This document shows, in pieces, positions 52,578 through 64,000 of a stretch of 64,000 bases of DNA; the stretch's first letter is position 1; each line of letters opens with the position of its first letter. The notes beneath the pieces are model-generated. The model did no database searches, was not told the origin of the DNA, and worked only from the letters and a program-made list of their open reading frames with translations. The position numbers and the translations under genes were made by a program. This stretch comes from Urechis unicinctus (lineage: Eukaryota > Annelida > Polychaeta > Xenopneusta > Urechidae): positions 18,842,653 to 18,906,652 of the forward strand of contig CM067350.1 in assembly GCA_034190875.2 (NCBI GenBank). The letters are read 5' to 3'.

Positions 52578-55145
52578 TAGCGAACTCTACATACAGCAGA
52601 TGATGATGTTAGTGTAGCGAACTCTATATACAGCTGACTGAGATGTCAATGTTTCGAACTCTATATACAGCAGACGATGATATCAGTGTAGCGAACTCTA
52701 TATACTGCGGACGATTATGTTAGTGTAGCGAACTCTGTGTACAGCCGACTATGATGTCAGCGTAGCGAACTTTATATACAGCGGACTGATATGTCAATAT
52801 AGAGAACTCTATATTCAGCGGACGATGATGTTAGTGTAGCGAACTCAATGTACAACTGAATGAAATGTCCACGAAGGGTACTCTATATACAGCGGACGAT
52901 GATGTCAGTGTAGCGAACTCTATAAACAGCGGACGATAATGTTAGTGTATCGAACTTTATATACAGCTGACTGAGATGTCAATGTAGTGAACTCTATATA
53001 AAGTGGACGATGATGTCATTGTAGTGAACATTATATAAAGCGCACGATGATGTCAGTGTAGCGAACTCTATGTACAGCGGACGATGATGTCAACGTATTG
53101 TACTCTATATACAGCTGACTGAGATGCTGCGTAGTGAACTCTATATACAGCGCATGATGATGTCAGCGTGGTGAACTCTACATACAGCGGACGATGATGT
53201 CATTGTAGCGAACTCTATATACAACTGACTGAAATGTCAATGTAGTGAACTCTATATACAGCGGACGATGATGTCAGATTAGCGAACTCTCTATACATCT
53301 GACTGAGATGTCAAAGTAAACTCTATATACAGCGGACGATGATGTCAGCGTAGCGAGCTTCATATACAGCTGACTGAGATGTCAATATAGTGATCTCTAT
53401 ATACTGCGGACGAGGATGTTAGTGTAGCGAACTCTATGTACAGCCGACTAAGATGTCTCCGTAGCGAACAATAAATACAGATGACTTTGATGTCAGCGTA
53501 GTGCAGTCTTTACCCAATAGACTATGATGTCCGTGCAGCGCACCCAATGCACATCTGACTATGATGTCAGCTGAGCGAAATATTTATACAGCTGACTATG
53601 CTTTCATCGTAGCGCGCTCTTCATACAGCTGACTATTATGTCAGTGTAGCGAACTCTATATACAGCTGACAATGATGTCAATTCAGCGAACTTTATATAC
53701 AGCTGACTATAATGTCAATGTAGCGTAGTCAATATACGGCCGACAATTATGTGAATAATGTGAACTCGGCATACAGCAGACGATGATGTCAACGTAGTGT
53801 ACTCTATTTACAGCTGACTGAAATGTCAATGTAAACTCTATATACAGTGCACAATGATGTCAGCTTTGCGAACTTCATATACAGCTGACTGAGATGTCAA
53901 TGTAGTGAACTGTATATACAGCGGACGATGATGCTAGTGTAGCGAACTCGATATACAGCGGACGATGATGTCAGCGTAGAGAACTTCATATACAGCTGAC
54001 TGGGAAGTCAATGTAGTGAACTCTAAATAGAGCGGAATATGATATCAGCGTAGCGAACTCTATATAGAGCTGACTGAGATGTCAATGTAGTGAACGCTGT
54101 ATACAGCAGACGATGATGTTAGTGTAGCGAACTCTATATACAGCTTACAGAGATGTCAATGTAGCGAACTCTATATACAGCGGACGATGATATCAGTGTA
54201 GCGAACTCTATATACAGCTGACTGAGATGTCAATGCAAACTCTATATACAGCGGACGATGATGTTAGTGTAGCGAACTCTATATACCGCTGACTGAAATG
54301 TCAATGTAGTGAACTCTATATACAGCGGACAATGATGTCAGATTAGCGAACTCTCTATACAGCTGACTGAGATGTCAATGTAAACTCTATATACAGCGGA
54401 CGATGACGTCAGCGTAGCGAACTTCATATACAGCTGACTGAGATGTCAATGTAGTGAACTCTATATACAGCGGACGATGATGTCAGTGTAGTGAACATTT
54501 TATACAGCGCACTATGGTGTCAGTGTAGCGAACTCTATATACAGCGGACGATGATGTCAACGTAGTGTACTCTATATACAGATGTCTGAGATATCTGCGT
54601 AGTGTACTCTATATACAGCTGACTGAGGTGTCTGCGTAGTGAACTCTATAAACAGCACACGATGATGTCAGTGTGGTGAACTCTACATAAAGCGGACGAT
54701 GATGTCAGTGTATCGAACTATATATACAGCAAACTGAAATATCAACGTAGGGTACTCTATATGCAGCGGACAATGATGTCAGTGTAGGGAACTCGATCAA
54801 CAGCGGACGATGATGTTAGTGTAGCGAACTTTATATACAGCTGACTGAGATGTCAATGTAGTGAACTCTAAATAGAGCTGAATATGATATCAGCGTAGCG
54901 AACTCTATATACAGCTGACAATGATATCAGCGTAGCGAGCTCCATATACAGCTGACTGAGATGTCTATGTAGTGAACTCTATATACAGCGGACGATGATG
55001 TCAGTGTAGCAAACTTTATATACAGCTTTCTGAAATGTCAACGTTGTGTACTCTATAAACAGCGGACGATGATGTCAGTGTAGCGAACTCTATATATACA
55101 GCGGACGATGATGTCAGCGTAGCGAACTTCATATACAGCTGACTG
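52578..55145 (+). repeat. Higher-order block, second copy (4.16-kb spacing)
   Basis: Second copy of 48,415-50,945. The intervening 50,945-52,578 is itself partly a repeat: 50,925-51,620 matches 52,432-53,126 at 1,507-bp spacing (ACTGCGGACGATTATG at 51,197 and 52,704). Confidence 0.9.
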
Positions 55146-57720
55146 AGATGTCAATGTAGTGAACTCTATATAAAGCGGACGATGATGTCATTGTAGTGAA
55201 CATTATATAAAGCGCACGATGATGTCAGTGTAGCGAACTCTATGTACAGCGGACGATGATGTCAACGTATTGTACTCTATATACAGCTGACTGATATGCT
55301 GCGTAGTGAACTCTATATACAGCGCATGATGATGTCAGCGTGGTGAACTCTACATACAGCGGACGACGATGACATTGTAGCGAACTCTATATACAACTGA
55401 CTGAAATGTCAATGTAGTGAACTCTATATACAGCGGACGATGATGTCAGATTAGCGAACTCTCTATACATCTGACTGAGATGTCAATGTAAACTCTATAT
55501 ACAGCGGACGATGATGTCAGCGTAGCGAACTTCATATACAGCTGACTGAGATGTCAATGTATAGTGATCTCTATATACAGCGGACGATGATGTCAGTGTA
55601 GCGAACTCTATATACAGCGGACTGAGATGTCTCCGTAGCGAACTCTATATACAGCGGACTTTGATGTCAGCGTATGCGAAGTCTTTGTACAGGTAAGACT
55701 ATGATGTCCGTGTAGCGAACCCAATGCACAGCAGCGGACTATGATGTCAATGTAGCGAAACTCTATATACAGCGGACGATGCTTTCATCGTAGCGAACTC
55801 TATATACAGCTGACTATTATGTCAGTGTAGCGAACTCTATATACAGCTGACAATGATGTCAATGTAGCGAACTTATATACAGCTGACTATAATGTCAACT
55901 CTGTAGCGTAGTCAATATACGGCCGATTGACAATTACGATGTGAATAATGTGAACTCTATATACAGCGGACGATGATGTCAGTGTAGCGAACTCTATTAC
56001 AGCTGACTGAAATGTCAATGTAAACTCTATATACAGCGGACGATGATGTCAGCGTTTGCGAACTTCATATACAGCTGACTGAGATGTCAATGTAGTGAAC
56101 TGTATATACAGCGGACGATGATGCTAGTGTAGCGAACTCGATATACAGCGGACGATGATGTCAGCGTAGAGAACTTCATATACAGCTGACTGGGATGTCA
56201 ATGTAGTGAACTCTAAATAGAGCGGAATATGATATCAGCGTAGCGAACTCTATATAGAGCTGACTGAGATGTCAATGTAGTGAACGCTGTATACAGCAGA
56301 CGATGATGTGTAGTGTAGCGAACTCTATATACAGCTTACAGAGATGTCAATGTAGCGAACTCTATATACAGCGGACGATGATATCAGTGTAGCGAACTCT
56401 ATATACAGCTGACTGAGATGTCAATGCAAACTCTATATACAGCGGACGATGATGTTAGTGTAGCGAACTCTATATACCGCTGACTGAAATGTCAATGTAG
56501 TGAACTCTATATACAGCGGACAATGATGTCAGATTAGCGAACTCTCTATACAGCTGACTGAGATGTCAATGTAAACTCTATATACAGCGGACGATGACGT
56601 CAGCGTAGCGAACTTCATATACAGCTGACTGAGATGTCAATGTAGTGAACTCTATATACAGCGGACGATGATGTCAGTGTAGTGAACATTTTATACAGCG
56701 CACTATGGTGTCAGTGTAGCGAACTCTATATACAGCGGACGATGATGTCAACGTAGTGTACTCTATATACAGATGACTGAGATATCTGCGTAGTGAACTC
56801 TATATACAGCTGACTGAGGTGTCTGCGTAGTGAACTCTATAAACAGCACACGATGATGTCAGTGTGGTGAACTCTACATAAAGCGGACGATGATGTCAGT
56901 GTATCGAACTATATATACAGCAAACTGAAATATCAACGTAGGGTACTCTATATGCAGCGGACAATGATGTCAGTGTAGGGAACTCGATCAACAGCGGACG
57001 ATGATGTTAGTGTAGCGAACTTTATATACAGCTGACTGAGATGTCAATGTAGTGAACTCTAAATAGAGCTGAATATGATATCAGCGTAGCGAACTCTATA
57101 TACAGCTGACAATGATATCAGCGTAGCGAGCTCCATATACAGCTGACTGAGATGTCTATGTAGTGAACTCTATATACAGCGGACGATGATGTCAGTGTAG
57201 CAAACTTTATATACAGCTTTCTGAAATGTCAACGTTGTGTACTCTATAAACAGCGGACGATGATGTCAGTGTAGCGAACTCTATATACAGCGGACGATGA
57301 TGTCAGCGTAGCGAACTTCATATACAGCTGACTGAGATGTCAATGTAGTGAACTCTATATAAAGCGGACGATGATGTCATTGTAGTGAACATTATATAAA
57401 GCGCACGATGATGTCAGTGTAGCGAACTCTATGTACAGCGGACGATGATGTCAACGTATTGTACTCTATATACAGCTGACTGATATGCTGCGTAGTGAAC
57501 TCTATATACAGCGCATGATGGTGTCAGCGTGGTGAACTCTACATACAGCGGACGACGATGACATTGTAGCGAACTCTATATACAACTGACTGAAATGTCA
57601 ATGTAGTGAACTCTATATACAGCGGACGATGATGTCAGATTAGCGAACTCTCTATACATCTGACTGAGATGTCAATGTAAACTCTATATACAGCGGACGA
57701 TGATGTCAGCGTAGCGAACT
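52969..57720 (+). repeat. About 2.18-kb higher-order repeat in tandem
   Basis: Units begin at 52,969, 55,141 and 57,330 (GACTGAGATGTCAATGTAGT followed by TATAAAG-type monomers). This gives two full units of 2,172 and 2,189 bp and a partial third that diverges near 57,720. Most of units one and two are nearly identical, except for the block at 55,550-56,320. Confidence 0.9.
55550..56320 (+). repeat. Aberrant block inside second 2.18-kb unit
   Basis: Corresponds to 53,380-54,130 in the first unit. Here the distinctive old-type monomers are partly replaced by consensus-like sequence, and small additions break the 37-bp register (GTCAATGTATAGTG, CGTATGCGAAG, CACAGCAGCGG, CAACTCTGTAGCG, GATTGACAATTACG, GATGTGTAGTG). 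Neighbouring sequence in the same unit is almost identical to the first unit. Confidence 0.8.
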
Positions 57721-58543
57721 TCATATACAGCCGACTGAGATGTTAATGTAGAGAACTCTATATACAGCGGACATTGATGTCAGCGTAGCGAACTTTATAT
57801 ACAGCGGACTGAGATGTCAATTTAGCTAACTCTATATTCAGCGGACGATGATGTCAGTATAGCGAACTCTACGTACAGCAGACGATGATCTTAATATAGC
57901 GAATTCTATATACAGCTTACTGAGATGTCAATGTAGCGAACTCTATATACAGCGGACGATGATATCTGTGTAGCGAACTCTATATACTGCGGACGATGAT
58001 GTTAGTGTAGCGAACTCTATGTACAGCCGACTATGATGTCAGCGTAGCGAACTTCATATACAGCTTACTGAAATGTCAATGTAGCGAACTCTGTATACAG
58101 CGGACGATGATATCAGTGTAGCGAACTCTATATACAGCTGACTGAGATGTCAATGTAAACTCTATATACAGCGGACGATCATGTTAGTGTAGCGAACTCT
58201 ATATACAGCGGACGATGATATCAGTGTAGCGAACTTCATATACAGCTTACTGAGACGTTAATGTAGAAAACTCTATATTCAGCGGACAATGATGTCAGCG
58301 TAGCGAACTTTATATACAGCGGACTGAGATGTCAATATAGCGAACTCTATATTCAGCGGACGATGATGTCAGTATAGCGAACTCTACATACAGCAGACGA
58401 TGATGTTAGTGTAGCGAACTCCATATACAGCTGACTGAGATGTCAATGTTTCGAACTCTATATACAGCGGACGATGATGTCAGTGTAGCGAACTCTATAA
58501 ACAGCGGACGATGATGTCAGCGTAGCGAACTTCATATACAGCT

Positions 58544-59649
58544 GACTGAGATGTCAATGTAGTGAACTCTATATAAAGCGGACGATGATGTCATTGTAGT
58601 GAACATTATATAAAGCGCACGATGATGTCAATATAGCGAACTCTATGTACAGCGGACGATGATGTCAACGTATTGTACTCTATATACAGCTGACTGAGAT
58701 GCTGCGTAGTGAACTCTATATACAGCGCATGATGATGTCAGCGTGGTGAACTCTACATACAGCGGACGATGATGTCATTGTAGCGAACTCTATATACAAC
58801 TAACTGAAATGTCAATGTAGTGAACTCTATATACAGCGGACGATGATGTCAGATTAGCGAACTCTCTATACATCTGACTGAGATGTCAATGTAAACTCTA
58901 TATACAGCGCACGATGATGTCAGCGTAGCGAGCTTCATATACAGCTGACTGAGATGTCAATATAGTGATCTCTATATTCTGCGGACGATGATGTTAGTGT
59001 ATCGAACTTTATATACAGCTGACTGAGATGTCAGTGTAGAGAACTCTATATACAGCGGACATTGATGTCAGCGTAGCGAACTTTATATACAGCGGACTGA
59101 GATGTCAATTTAGCTAACTCTATATTCAGCGGACGATGATGTCAGTATAGCGAACTCTACGTACAGCAGACGATGATCTTAATATAGCGAATTCTATATA
59201 CAGCTTACTGAGATGTCAATGTAGCGAACTCTATATACAGCGGACGATGATATCTGTGTAGCGAACTCTATATACTGCGGACGATGATGTTAGTGTAGCG
59301 AACTCTATGTACAGCCGACTATGATGTCAGCGTAGCGAACTTCATATACAGCTTACTGAAATGTCAATGTAGCGAACTCTATATACAGCGGACGATGATA
59401 TCAGTGTAGCGAACTTCATATACAGCTGACTGAGACGTTAATGTAGAGAACTCTATATTCAGCGGACAATGATGTCAGCGTAGCGAACTTTATATACAGC
59501 AGACGATGATGTTAGTGTAGCGAACTCCATATACAGCTGACTGAGATGTCAATGTTTCGAACTCTATATACAGCGGACGATGATGTCAGTGTAGCGAACT
59601 CTATAAACAGCGGACGATGATGTCAGCGTAGCGAGCTTCATATACAGCT
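58544..59649 (+). repeat. 1,106-bp higher-order repeat unit
   Basis: The landmark GACTGAGATGTCAATGTAGT recurs at 58,544 and 59,650 and GCTGCGTAGTG at 58,701 and 59,807, both 1,106 bp apart. The block following 59,650 recurs again at 63,679, 4,029 bp later. Confidence 0.85.
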
Positions 59650-60599
59650 GACTGAGATGTCAATGTAGTGAACTCTATATAAAGCGGACGATGATGTCAT
59701 TGTAGTGAACATTATATAAAGCGCACGATGATGTCAATATAGCGAACTCTATGTACAGCGGACGATGATGTCAACGTATTGTACTCTATATACAGCTGAC
59801 TGAGATGCTGCGTAGTGAACTCTATATACAGCGCATGATGATGTCAGTGTGGTGAACCCTACATACAGCGGACGATGATGTCAGTGTAGCGAACCCTATA
59901 TATACAAATGACTGAAATGTCAATGTAGTGAACTCTATATACAGCGGACGATGATGTCAGATTAGCGAACTCTCTATACAGCTGACTGAGATGTCAATGT
60001 AAACTCTACATACAGCGGACGAGGATGTCAGCGTAGCGAACTTCATATACAGCTGACTGAGATGTCAATATAGTGATTACTATATACAGGGGACGATGAT
60101 GTCGGCATAGCGAACTTCATATACAGCTGACTGAGATGTCAATGTAGCGAACTCTATGTACTGCGGACGATGATGATAGTGTAGCGAACTCTATATACAG
60201 CAGCGGAAAATGATGTCAGCGTTGCGAACTTCATATACAGCTGACTGAGATGTCAATGTAGTGATTTATATATAGAGCGGACGATGATATCAGTGTAGCG
60301 AACTCTATATAGAGCGGACGATGATGTTAGCATAGCGAACTTCAAACACAGCTGACTGAGATGTCCATGTAGTGAACTCTAAATACAGCGGAATATGATA
60401 TCAGCGTAGCGAACTCTATATACAGCTGACTGAGATGTCAATGTAGTGAACTCTATATACAGCGCACGATGATGTCAGTGTGGCGAACTCTCTATTGAGC
60501 GGACGATGATGTTAGCATAGCGAACTTTAAACACAGCTGACTGAGACGTCCATGTAGTGAACTCTAAATACAGCGGAATATGATATCAGCGTAGCGAAC

Positions 60600-61040
60600 T
60601 CTATATACAGCTGACTGAGATGTCAATGTAGTGAACTCTATATTCAGCAGACGATGATGTCAGTGTAGCGAAATCTATATACAGCGGACGATTATGTCAG
60701 TTTAGCGAAATCTATAAACCGCGGACTATGATCGAAGCGATGCGTACTCTTTATATAGCTCACTGAGATGTCAGTGTAGTAAAATCTCTGTACAGCTGAC
60801 TATGTTGTCAGCGTAGAGAACTTCATATACAGCTGACTGAGATATCAACATAGTGATCTCATTATACAGGGGACGATGATGTCGGCGTAGCGAACTTCAT
60901 ATACAGCTGACTGAGATGTCAATGTAGCGAACTCAATATTCACCAGACGATGATGTCAGTGTAGCGAAATCTATATGCAGCGGACGATGATGTTAGTGTA
61001 TCGAACTTTGTTTACAGCTGACTGAGATGTCAATGTAGAA
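60600..61040 (+). repeat. Higher-order block repeated at 62.26-62.70 kb
   Basis: The rare variant GCGGACTATGATCGAAGCGA is at 60,721 and 62,381, spacing 1,660 bp, with matching monomers on both sides (GTAAAATCTCTGTACA, ACAGGGGACGATGATGTCGG). It marks a later segmental copy. Confidence 0.85.
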
Positions 61041-64000
61041 AACTCTATATACTGCGGACGCTGATGTCGGTGTAGTGAACATTTTATACAGCTCACGATA
61101 ATGTCAGTGTAGCGAACTCTATATACAGCGGACGATGATGTCAACGTAGTGTACTCATTATACAGCTGACCGAGATGTCTGCGAAGTAAACTCTATATAC
61201 AGCACACGATGATGTCAGTGTAGCGAACTATACATACAGCTGACTGAAATATCAACGTAGGGTACTCTATATACAGCGGACGATGATGTCAGTGTAGGGA
61301 ACTCGATCAACAGCGCACGATGATGTCAGTGTAGCGAACTCTATATACAGCTGAATAGCATGTCAGTGAAAAGTAGTTTTTGCATAGACGGCTATAATGT
61401 CAGTGTAGCGAAATCTACATACAACTGACTATGACATCAGCGTAGCGAAATCTACAAAAACAACTGACTATGAGGTCAGCGTAGCGCAGTTTTTACACAG
61501 TTGACTATGATGTCATTGTACCTAATTCTTCATACAGCAGACTTTTATGTCAGTGTTGAGCAGGCTTTACAAATATGATTATGATGTCTGTGTAGCGCAC
61601 TCTATAAACTGCGAACGATGATGTTAGTGTAGCGAACTCTCTATACAGCTGACTGAGATGTCAATGTAAACTCTATATACAGCGGAAGATGATGTCAGCG
61701 TGGCGAACTTCATATACAGCTGACTGAGATGTCAATGTAGCGATCTCTATGTACTGCGGACGATGATGTTAGTGTAGCGAACTCAATATACAGCGGACGA
61801 TGATGTCAACGTAGTGTACTCTATATACAGCTGACTGAGATGCTGCGTAGTGAACTCTATATACAGCGCATGATGATGTCAGTGTGGTGAACCCTACATA
61901 CAGCGGACGATGATGTCAGTGTAGCGAACCCTATATACAAATGACAGAAATGTCAATGTAGTGAACTCTATATACAGCAGACGATGATGTCAGATTAGCG
62001 AACTCTCTATACAGCTGACTGAGATGTCAATGTAAACTCTACATACAGCGGACGATGATGTCAGCGTAGCGAACTTCATATACAGCTGACTGAGATGTCA
62101 ATATAGTGATCACTATATACAGGGGACGATGATGTCGGCGTAGCGAACTTCATATACAGCTGACTGAGATGTCAATGTAGCGAACTCTATGTACTGCGGA
62201 CGATGATGTTAGTGTAGCGAACTCTATATACAGCGGAATATGATATCAGCGTAGCGAACTCTATATACAGCTGACTGAGATGTCAATGTAGTGAACTCTA
62301 TATTCAGCAGACGATGATGTCAGTGTAGCGAAATCTATATACAGCGGACGATTATGTCAGTTTAGCGAAATCTATAAACCGCGGACTATGATCGAAGCGA
62401 TGCGTACTCTTTATATAGCTCACTGAGATGTCAGTGTAGTAAAATCTCTGTACAACTGACTATGTTGTCAGCGTAGAGAACTTCATATACAGCTGACTGA
62501 GATATCAACATAGTGATCTCATTATACAGGGGACGATGATGTCGGCGTAGCGAACTTCATATACAGCTGACTGAGATGTCAATGTAGCGAACTCTATATT
62601 CAGCAGACGATGATGTCAGTGTAGCGAAATCTATATGCAGCGGACGATGATGTTAGTGTATCGAACTTTGTTTACAGCTGACTGAGATGTCAATGTAGTG
62701 AACTCTATATACAGCGCACGATGATGTCACTGTAGCGAACTCTATATAGAGCGGACGATGATGTTAGCATAGCGAACTTCAAACACAGCTGACTGAGATG
62801 TCCATGTAGTGAACTCTAAATACAGCGGAATATGATATCAGCGTAGCGAACTCTATATACAGCTGACTGAGATGTCAATGTAGTGAACTCTATATTCAGC
62901 AGACGATGATGTCAGTGTGGCGAACTCTATATAGAGCGGACGATGATATCAGTGTAGCGAACTTTATATACAGCTTACTGAGACGTTAATGTAGAGAACT
63001 CTATATTCAGCGGACAATGATGTCAGCGTAGCGAACTTTATATACAGCGGACTGAGATGTCAATTTAGCTAACTCTATATTCAGCGGACGATGATGTCAG
63101 TATAGCGAACTCTACGTACAGCAGACGATGATCTTAATATAGCGAATTCTATATACAGCTTACTGAGATGTCAATGTAGCGAACTCTATATACAGCGGAC
63201 GATGATATCTGTGTAGCGAACTCTATATACTGCGGACGATGATGTTAGTGTAGCGAACTCTATGTACAGCCGACTATGATGTCAGCGTAGCGAACTTCAT
63301 ATACAGCTTACTGAAATGTCAATGTAGCGAACTCTATATACAGCGGACGATGATATCAGTGTAGCGAACTTCATATACAGCTGACTGAGACGTTAATGTA
63401 GAGAACTCTATATTCAGCGGACAATGATGTCAGCGTAGCGAACTTTATATACAGCGGACTGAGATGTCAATATAGCGAACTCTATATTCAGCGGACGATG
63501 ATGTCAGTATAGCGAACTCTACATACAGCAGACGATGATGTTAGTGTAGCGAACTCCATATACAGCTGACTGAGATGTCAATGTTTCGAACTCTATATAC
63601 AGCGGACGATGATGTCAGTGTAGCGAACTCTATAAACAGCGGACGATGATGTCAGCGTAGCGAGCTTCATATACAGCTGACTGAGATGTCAATGTAGTGA
63701 ACTCTATATAAAGCGGACGATGATGTCATTGTAGTGAACATTATATAAAGCGCACGATGATGTCAATATAGCGAACTCTATGTACAGCGGACGATGATGT
63801 CAACGTATTGTACTCTATATACAGCTGACTGAGATGCTGCGTAGTGAACTCTATATACAGCGCATGATGATGTCAGTGTGGTGAACCCTACATACAGCGG
63901 ACGATGATGTCAGTGTAGCGAACCCTATATACAAATGACTGAAATGTCAATGTAGTGAACTCTATATACAGCGGACGATGATGTCAGATTAGCGAACTCT

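Larger units (their letters stand above)
45744..64000 (+). repeat. 37-bp satellite array, continues past window end
   Basis: A continuous tandem array of a 37-bp monomer, about 490 copies here. The consensus begins CAGCTGAC, has GTCA at 15-18 and GTAGCGAACTC at 21-31, and ends TATATA. Two main types tend to alternate: one with CAGCGGACGATGATGTCAG and GCGAACTC, the other with CAGCTGACTGAGATGTCAA and GTGAACTC. Shorter variants are common: a 34-bp form with GTAAACTC and a 36-bp form with GATGCTGCGTAGTG. Stops occur in every phase and 37 is not a multiple of 3, so no frame of 60 codons exists. No other element interrupts the array. Confidence 0.98.

Noticed and set aside
45744-64000. CRISPR array or other spacer-repeat system
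   Set aside because: There are no unique spacers; the 37-bp units abut directly and vary gradually. This is a eukaryotic-type satellite.

Overview
The window looks like non-coding chromosomal DNA of an animal, probably an invertebrate. It is AT-rich, full of (ATC)n, (TA)n and (TG)n microsatellites, and has no bacterial operons, rRNA or tRNA that I could recognise. No protein family is identified with confidence. The longest open frames outside simple repeats are about 150 codons. I cannot name the species.

Region 1 (1 to about 45,740) is a low-gene interval built largely from old, diverged repeats. A dispersed repeat family recurs in pieces at about 7.7-9.2, 10.2-10.8, 14.0, 18.7, 19.0, 23.3-24.0, 24.7-25.0 and 42.5-42.8 kb on the + strand, and inverted at about 30.0-30.5 and 40.2-40.3 kb. 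Many (ATC)n tracts sit next to its copies, and their strand flips from ATC to GAT between 27.8 and 31.7 kb. At 13,701-23,280 a block of about 4.65-4.9 kb is tandemly duplicated with very few differences, so the event is recent. Its junction has a short microhomology. The two copies differ by a 289-bp segment and by microsatellite length. Smaller structures are a 311-bp MITE-like element with terminal inverted repeats (42,157-42,467), a perfect 20-bp inverted repeat (39,550-39,606), a local duplication at 12.75-13.32 kb and four CTCF-like motifs between 41.4 and 45.3 kb. Weak gene candidates are exon-like frames at 31.4-34.06 kb with a poly(A)-like 3' end, a 154-codon ORF at 36.2 kb and an exon-like ORF at 41.2 kb.

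Region 2 (45,744 to the end of the window) is an uninterrupted satellite array with a 37-bp monomer, roughly 490 copies, running off the window. Two monomer types tend to alternate. Several nested higher-order repeats are visible, with spacings of 74, 185, about 1,106, about 1,507, about 2,180 and about 4,160 bp, and islands of older monomer types lie inside the younger array. Most monomers contain a TGAC-N6-GTCA dyad. This array, with its sharp left edge and layered higher-order structure, is the most distinctive feature of the window. A heterochromatic or centromere-like role is possible but is only inference.
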